Part shown: positions 55,926 to 60,000 of the stretch, piece by piece
Position numbering within the stretch: position 1 is the first letter of the stretch
Layout of the letters: every line of letters begins with the position of its first letter
Origin: Takakia lepidozioides
Taxonomy: Eukaryota > Streptophyta > Takakiopsida > Takakiales > Takakiaceae
Assembly (NCBI GenBank): GCA_030704615.1
Contig: CM060731.1
Location: forward strand, 91,060,756-91,120,755
Direction: 5' to 3'
Length of the DNA: 60,000 nucleotides
Position numbers and translations under genes: made by a program
Notes under the pieces: model-generated
Seen by the model: only the letters and a program-made list of their open reading frames with translations
The model's database searches: none
What the model was told of the DNA's origin: nothing

Positions 55926-57755
55926 GCAGGAGGCGACGCGCCTTGACCGTTGGATAATGATGTTTGTCCGACAGACTACACGCGTACCTTTAACGATTCA
56001 AATTTCCTAATGACGCATAGTCCACGAGGAGACATTTCCAGCCCAGCCTTTCGAACCCAAGCGGTGCATCCCCGCCGTTTCATGTTCTTTTGTCGTGGTT
56101 GCTCATTCAGCCCTCTTGCACCCTTTCTATCTGCAGTCTTCGCCCCTTTTCCATGTCTTTGTTCTTCTTATGCTCCAACTTGAGAGGGAGGAAGTTCCTG
56201 CACCAGATAAGAGACGTCGTCGCAAGCTCCGCAAGTTGTACTTTGGACCAAGGCCAATGTCGAAGGGGAGGAAGCAGATGCGTCTTCAGGAGGAGATGGT
56301 CATCGCGCAACAGCAGGCAATGCAAACAACCCAGCCCCCGGTGAGAGCTCCGTGCTATCGGGATGCGCGCAGCTGATCGAGCACTGAAACCCTCCCTCCT
56401 TTTTGTTGTGCAATTTTTAGATTGTATGATAGGACACTTGAATGCAGAAGATGTTTGCATACCTAACTCAAAAGGTGGAGGTGGTGGAGGGATCGCAGGA
56501 ATCCGAAGAGCCGTAGAAAGAATCCGGCGATCTAGCTGCAGCACGCACACCCATCCGATCCACGAGCACGGGTCTTCTTGGCGGGCTTAGCCCTGTGCAT
56601 TTCAAGGACGCGGCTTGGAAAGGCAAGTCTTTGAAGTTCAAAGCACTAGAGAAAAACTCACGTTTGAAGCTCATGGAGAATCGCCAGCAGGGGTCGGCCC
56701 CTTCTCCAGCAAAGACGAAGAAGAAGCAGCCCGTGCTTGAACAGGTTTCCGAACCGGACCAGGCCGTTCCCCCCCCCCCCCCCCTCAAGAGAATGAAGCA
56801 GAAGGGGGCAGTATAGATTCAAATGCAGCAGACGTCTTCACCTGCAAAGATTAAGAAGCAGAAGGCAATCAGAGGGAGGGCGGAGCAGTCTCCCACAAAA
56901 CCGGTTTCACGAGCTGAAGCCCAGTTCCTGCTTGATTTTCAGACAGGTGATGTTGGGGGCGTCTCTGCTGCAGTGAAGGCAACGGGACAGACCGATGTCA
57001 TTGATCTGTCAGCGGAGGAGGGTGCTGCTGCTCAACGTTTGCAGCAGGACTTCTCCATCGTTGTAGAAGGACTTCAGAATACTACAGGCCCGGAGGAGGC
57101 CTCTGCAATGCGACAATTGCCTGCATAGATTCCCCAGACTACAGGTGCAGTTGGGGATGCTCCAGCTACTCAGCCCCTACCACCACCTGCAGATATGTCT
57201 CCGGAGGAATTCCAAAGTGCAGCAGATACAATGTTGGAGGAGACACACAGTAGTATTGGCAGAGTTCTGGGCCAGCAGGGTTCCAGCGGACTCTTCGAAT
57301 TCCACTCTGTCGCATGGTCTCCCTTCCCATTGTCAGGCAGGCTCTTCCAGGAGATGTGGATAAGCTCAAGTTTGCATTTCGAGAAGGGTATCGTCTAGGT
57401 TTGCCCACCTTCTACATTTCCATTGAGAATGAGGACGGCGAAACTCGTGGACCCACTGCAGATGAATTGTCAGCATGGGAAACCCACTGGCACACTCGCA
57501 ACAACGAATTCGAGACAATGCTGAAGGGTGATCCAGACTTCGGCCATATGTCGGGCAAAATGTTTTTTGTGTGGGATGGGAATCACCGACTTCTTGCCTA
57601 GTGGGAATACATCAAACAGAACCATGCCAAGCATATTGGCTGGCATTACATGGTAGTGTCATCCTCAAGGTGAAGGCGGCAGACTCCTCCCTGCTCAAGA
57701 ATGTCATGGCGGACCTCAACTCGTAAGATTCTCATCCCCTCCCATGCACATCCAA

Positions 57756-57771
57756 AATGCGGTGCCGCATT
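57756..57771. repeat. Single palindrome in intron 2 of copy R
   Basis: AATGCGGTGCCGCATT, at the place equivalent to 52782-52797 of copy L but with a different central dinucleotide. Confidence 0.9.
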
Positions 57772-58882
57772 CCTTTTTCCAATCAGTTTTGTTTCCGCCC
57801 TTCAGTGGACTGAATTGGAGAGTGTGCCTTGCAGGGTCACTGAAAATGTGTACGTGCATACCCACATGGCACATATGCTGTACAGGGTGAGGAAAACTGG
57901 TCTTACTGACCCGCACATGTTCGCCGAAATGCTAGAGCCCGAGCTCATTCAAAAAGCCGGGGCAAAAACAGACCGGACATGGTATCGGCTCACTATGGAT
58001 GGAATGGTAGAGGTGATATATGAAGTAAGTTGTCCTCCCATTTTTCTCTCCTGATCCTTCCCCAATTTCCAGTCATCTGTCCACATGGATCGTATGTAAT
58101 GCTTCTGCATGTTTTTCTTGGCAGTCAAACATCAAGCTAGATTTGGCCCATGCCAAACGCTTCTTCATGGAAAGTGAGGGGCAATCAAAAACATTGCAGT
58201 CATTGACCGAGCACTTGAAGGAAGCCGAGGTCAAGTCCAGAACCAAATACAAGTCAAAGCCTGTAAAGCTGGTGGCCATTGTAGATCCGGCTCTTGGAAA
58301 GGACTTCATCCCCAAGATTGCAAAACATTATTCTCGGGCCATGCAGCCGACCATGCAGTTGGAGAAACTGCATCACCTATCAACGGCATGTGTGGAGGCG
58401 AAAGAGAAGGTGAGGTTGCACTGCACTGAAGCTCCTTCCTAGCAATAGCCACTCTACTTCCTGCTCCTGACATTGGATCGGAAATGGTAGACACGGTGGC
58501 TGTCAATCTGGAATGCATTGGAGAGTATAAGGGCCATGTGGTTCTTTCCACTCGAAGTTTCCGACCCTGCAGTGGATCTGTGGCTCAACCGCATGACTCG
58601 GTGGTTCCAGGTAATTCAAGGTACTTCCCCCCAATGCATACAAATTCGTTCGGCTTGTACGTGAAATGGGATGGAACACAAACATTGGAAGACTACGCAC
58701 GTGACACGTTTCAGATGTGTGTACAAGGACAACCTCTTCGCCAGGGAGCTGCAGACAGCAAGAAGGAGCGTGGAGTTTATACATCAGGAGGGGGGGGGGG
58801 GGGAAGCAGCAATGCGAATTGTGTACAGGTAAAGCCTAGCTCCCGTTGTATGCAAAAGCTGGGATATGAGGTTTGCCTGGGA

Positions 58883-58898
58883 AATGCGGCACCGCATT
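58883..58898. repeat. Single palindrome in intron 6 of copy R
   Basis: AATGCGGCACCGCATT, equivalent to 51571-51586 of copy L (which has central TG). Confidence 0.9.
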
Positions 58899-60000
58899 CG
58901 CACTTTATGTTTTCAGTTGCACTCTGCGAATACATTGGTCATAACTTGTGCTCAGGCAATGTTGACTGTCTTGCAGGTATATGAAATACGTGCTACTTAA
59001 GATAGGGGCCCTGGCGCAAGAGCCCCCGTTTTTCGTGGCGGGCCCAAGCTGTGTCTACACACCAGAGATGCAGAAACAATGGCATGTCGCGCATCTCGTT
59101 GGATGCCCGTGGTACCTGGACATGTCTGGCGGACTTGTTGACGAATCGGAGAAAGATCTGCACGCGAAAGCGGAGGAGAAGAGAAGGGAAAGACGTGTCC
59201 CTACTGGGCCTGAGTCGGCAAATGACGCTGTTGCTCTGGAAGAATCCAGAAAGGCAGCTGAGATGGCACAGAAGACGGTGGATGCAGCTGTGCAGGCTCA
59301 ACAGAAGGGGTCGAAGAAGAGGACTCGCCAGCAAGGAGCAGTAGTTGTGACACCCAAGAAGACGAAGAAGCAGAAACAGAAAGAGGAGGAAGAGGGTGAA
59401 GAAGAGGACTCCGATGCAGACTTTGCAACCAGCCCACCCCCCGAAACGCAGCCAAAATCCCCTGCGGCCACCGTTGTCATGAAAGGGACGAGAACAGGCT
59501 CAGCAAAGAAGGCACTCTTTCAACCGCCCGGGGGGGCACCCTTTCGAGCCGGTGGAAATAAAGAGGCCGAAAGTGGAGCCAGAAACAGTAGTGCAGTGTG
59601 TGAATGAGAGTTTCTTGGCGGCTTTGGATGGATGGGCAGCCAAGTTGGTATACATCAAGTCCATGGAGGGTCTGAAGGGCAGAGCACTGAAGAAGGAGGT
59701 TGCCGAAGAGCCTTCCGACACCCCTGGGTTTCAGAAGATGGTCTCATTCTTTGAGAAGGTGTGTACAGGGAAGGATTGCAGGAGGGGTGGAAAAGTCACC
59801 GAGTGGTCCTGCGATATGATCATCTTGGATATTCCGGATGGAGAGCTTGTGGAAGGACTGCATGCTTTGCCATCTTGTAATAGGTACTCCGAGAACTTTT
59901 GGAAAAAAAGATTCGGGCTCGCCCGCATGGTGTTGGACGACAGAGGCTGTGTCGTTGTCCTTGCGAGCAGAGGCAAAAACACGGAGGCAGGAATTGCAAA

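Larger units (their letters stand above)
55928..60000 (+). repeat. Right arm of large inverted duplication
   Basis: Reverse-complement counterpart of 49.9-54.6 kb. It runs to the window end inside exon 7 of copy R, so its far end is not visible. Confidence 0.85.
56170..60000 (+). pseudogene. Copy R: methyltransferase-like gene, decayed, cut by the window end
   Basis: Plus-strand exons equivalent to copy L: 56170-56340, 56475-57722, 57835-58024, 58125-58409, 58491-58610, about 58634-58828 (5' part deleted) and 58977 to beyond the window. Exons 1, 3 and 5 match copy L in length, and splice sites are kept at most junctions. Exon 2 carries in-frame TAG codons where copy L has CAG (56513), in GTATAG (about 56815), in GCATAG (57126) and where L has TGG (57599). 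It also has a C tract (56767-56784) and frameshifts. A G-tract insertion near 59530 shifts exon 7. After it the frame still reads EWSCDMIILDIPDG, so the D-I-P-D form of the catalytic motif predates the duplication. Clearly a pseudogene; the partner exons 8-10 lie outside the window. Confidence 0.8.

Noticed and set aside
49119-60000. Origin from an integrated large DNA virus, suggested by the methyltransferase-like domain
   Set aside because: The genes have ten exons with consistent plant-type splice sites, and no viral hallmark genes are present in the window. Distant transfer of the domain alone cannot be excluded.

Overview
The window is nuclear DNA of a land plant, most likely a seed-free plant such as a fern. 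This rests on spliced genes with GT-AG introns, a PPR-type reading frame with repeated IIKAG-type motifs, a plant-type mitochondrial carrier with kilobase introns, and a heavy load of decayed LINEs and a Ty3/gypsy remnant. Species assignment is inference. Most long open frames are transposon debris.

Layout. 1-767: the 3' part of a gene (copy C) whose relatives reappear at 49-60 kb. 829-1445: its following intron, a tandem duplication carrying 20-bp palindromes. 1.85-9.0 kb: a decayed minus-strand LINE (LINE-A) with endonuclease, reverse transcriptase and RNase H regions, broken by a GC-rich hairpin insertion. 9.6-10.2 kb: a 300-bp tandem repeat. 10.3-12.4 kb: a PPR-like open frame. 12.7-13.3 kb: an unrecognised possible secreted protein. 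14-24 kb: mostly no recognisable genes, with dispersed repeats and small LINE fragments. 23.9-34.0 kb: an eight-exon minus-strand mitochondrial carrier gene (BAC1-like), reconstructed exon by exon, whose introns 5 and 7 are full of copies of a second LINE family (LINE-B). 34.2-35.2 kb: Ty3/gypsy RNase H-integrase remnant. 35.4-41 kb: tRNA-like repeats, an LTR-like GC-rich block and a dispersed repeat family. 41.4-45.9 kb: a broken plant-transposase-like gene and an FCP1/NIF-type HAD phosphatase-like frame, separated by two LINE-B copies. 46.3-48.0 kb: a head-to-head pair of homologous genes of unknown function. 48.3-60 kb: a large inverted gene duplication.

The most interesting part is 46-60 kb. 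Two head-to-head pairs of homologous genes lie side by side, and each pair is centred on copies of one palindrome, AAATGCGGYRCCGCATTT. It occurs once, inside a 62-bp hairpin, between the first pair, and about 20 times between the second pair. A further cluster of about 11 lies in the 3' flank, and single copies sit in introns 2, 6 and 7. The second pair encodes a ten-exon protein ending in a circularly permuted, beta-class N4/N6 DNA-methyltransferase-like fold with an altered catalytic motif. The diverged relative at 1-767 has a different palindrome (GAATGTCGTTGACGACATTC) in the equivalent intron 6. A gene family that carries its own palindromes, with palindrome sequence changing together with the protein lineage, is the candidate undescribed system. 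Both complete-looking copies here show frameshifts or stop codons, so active versions would have to be sought elsewhere in the genome.
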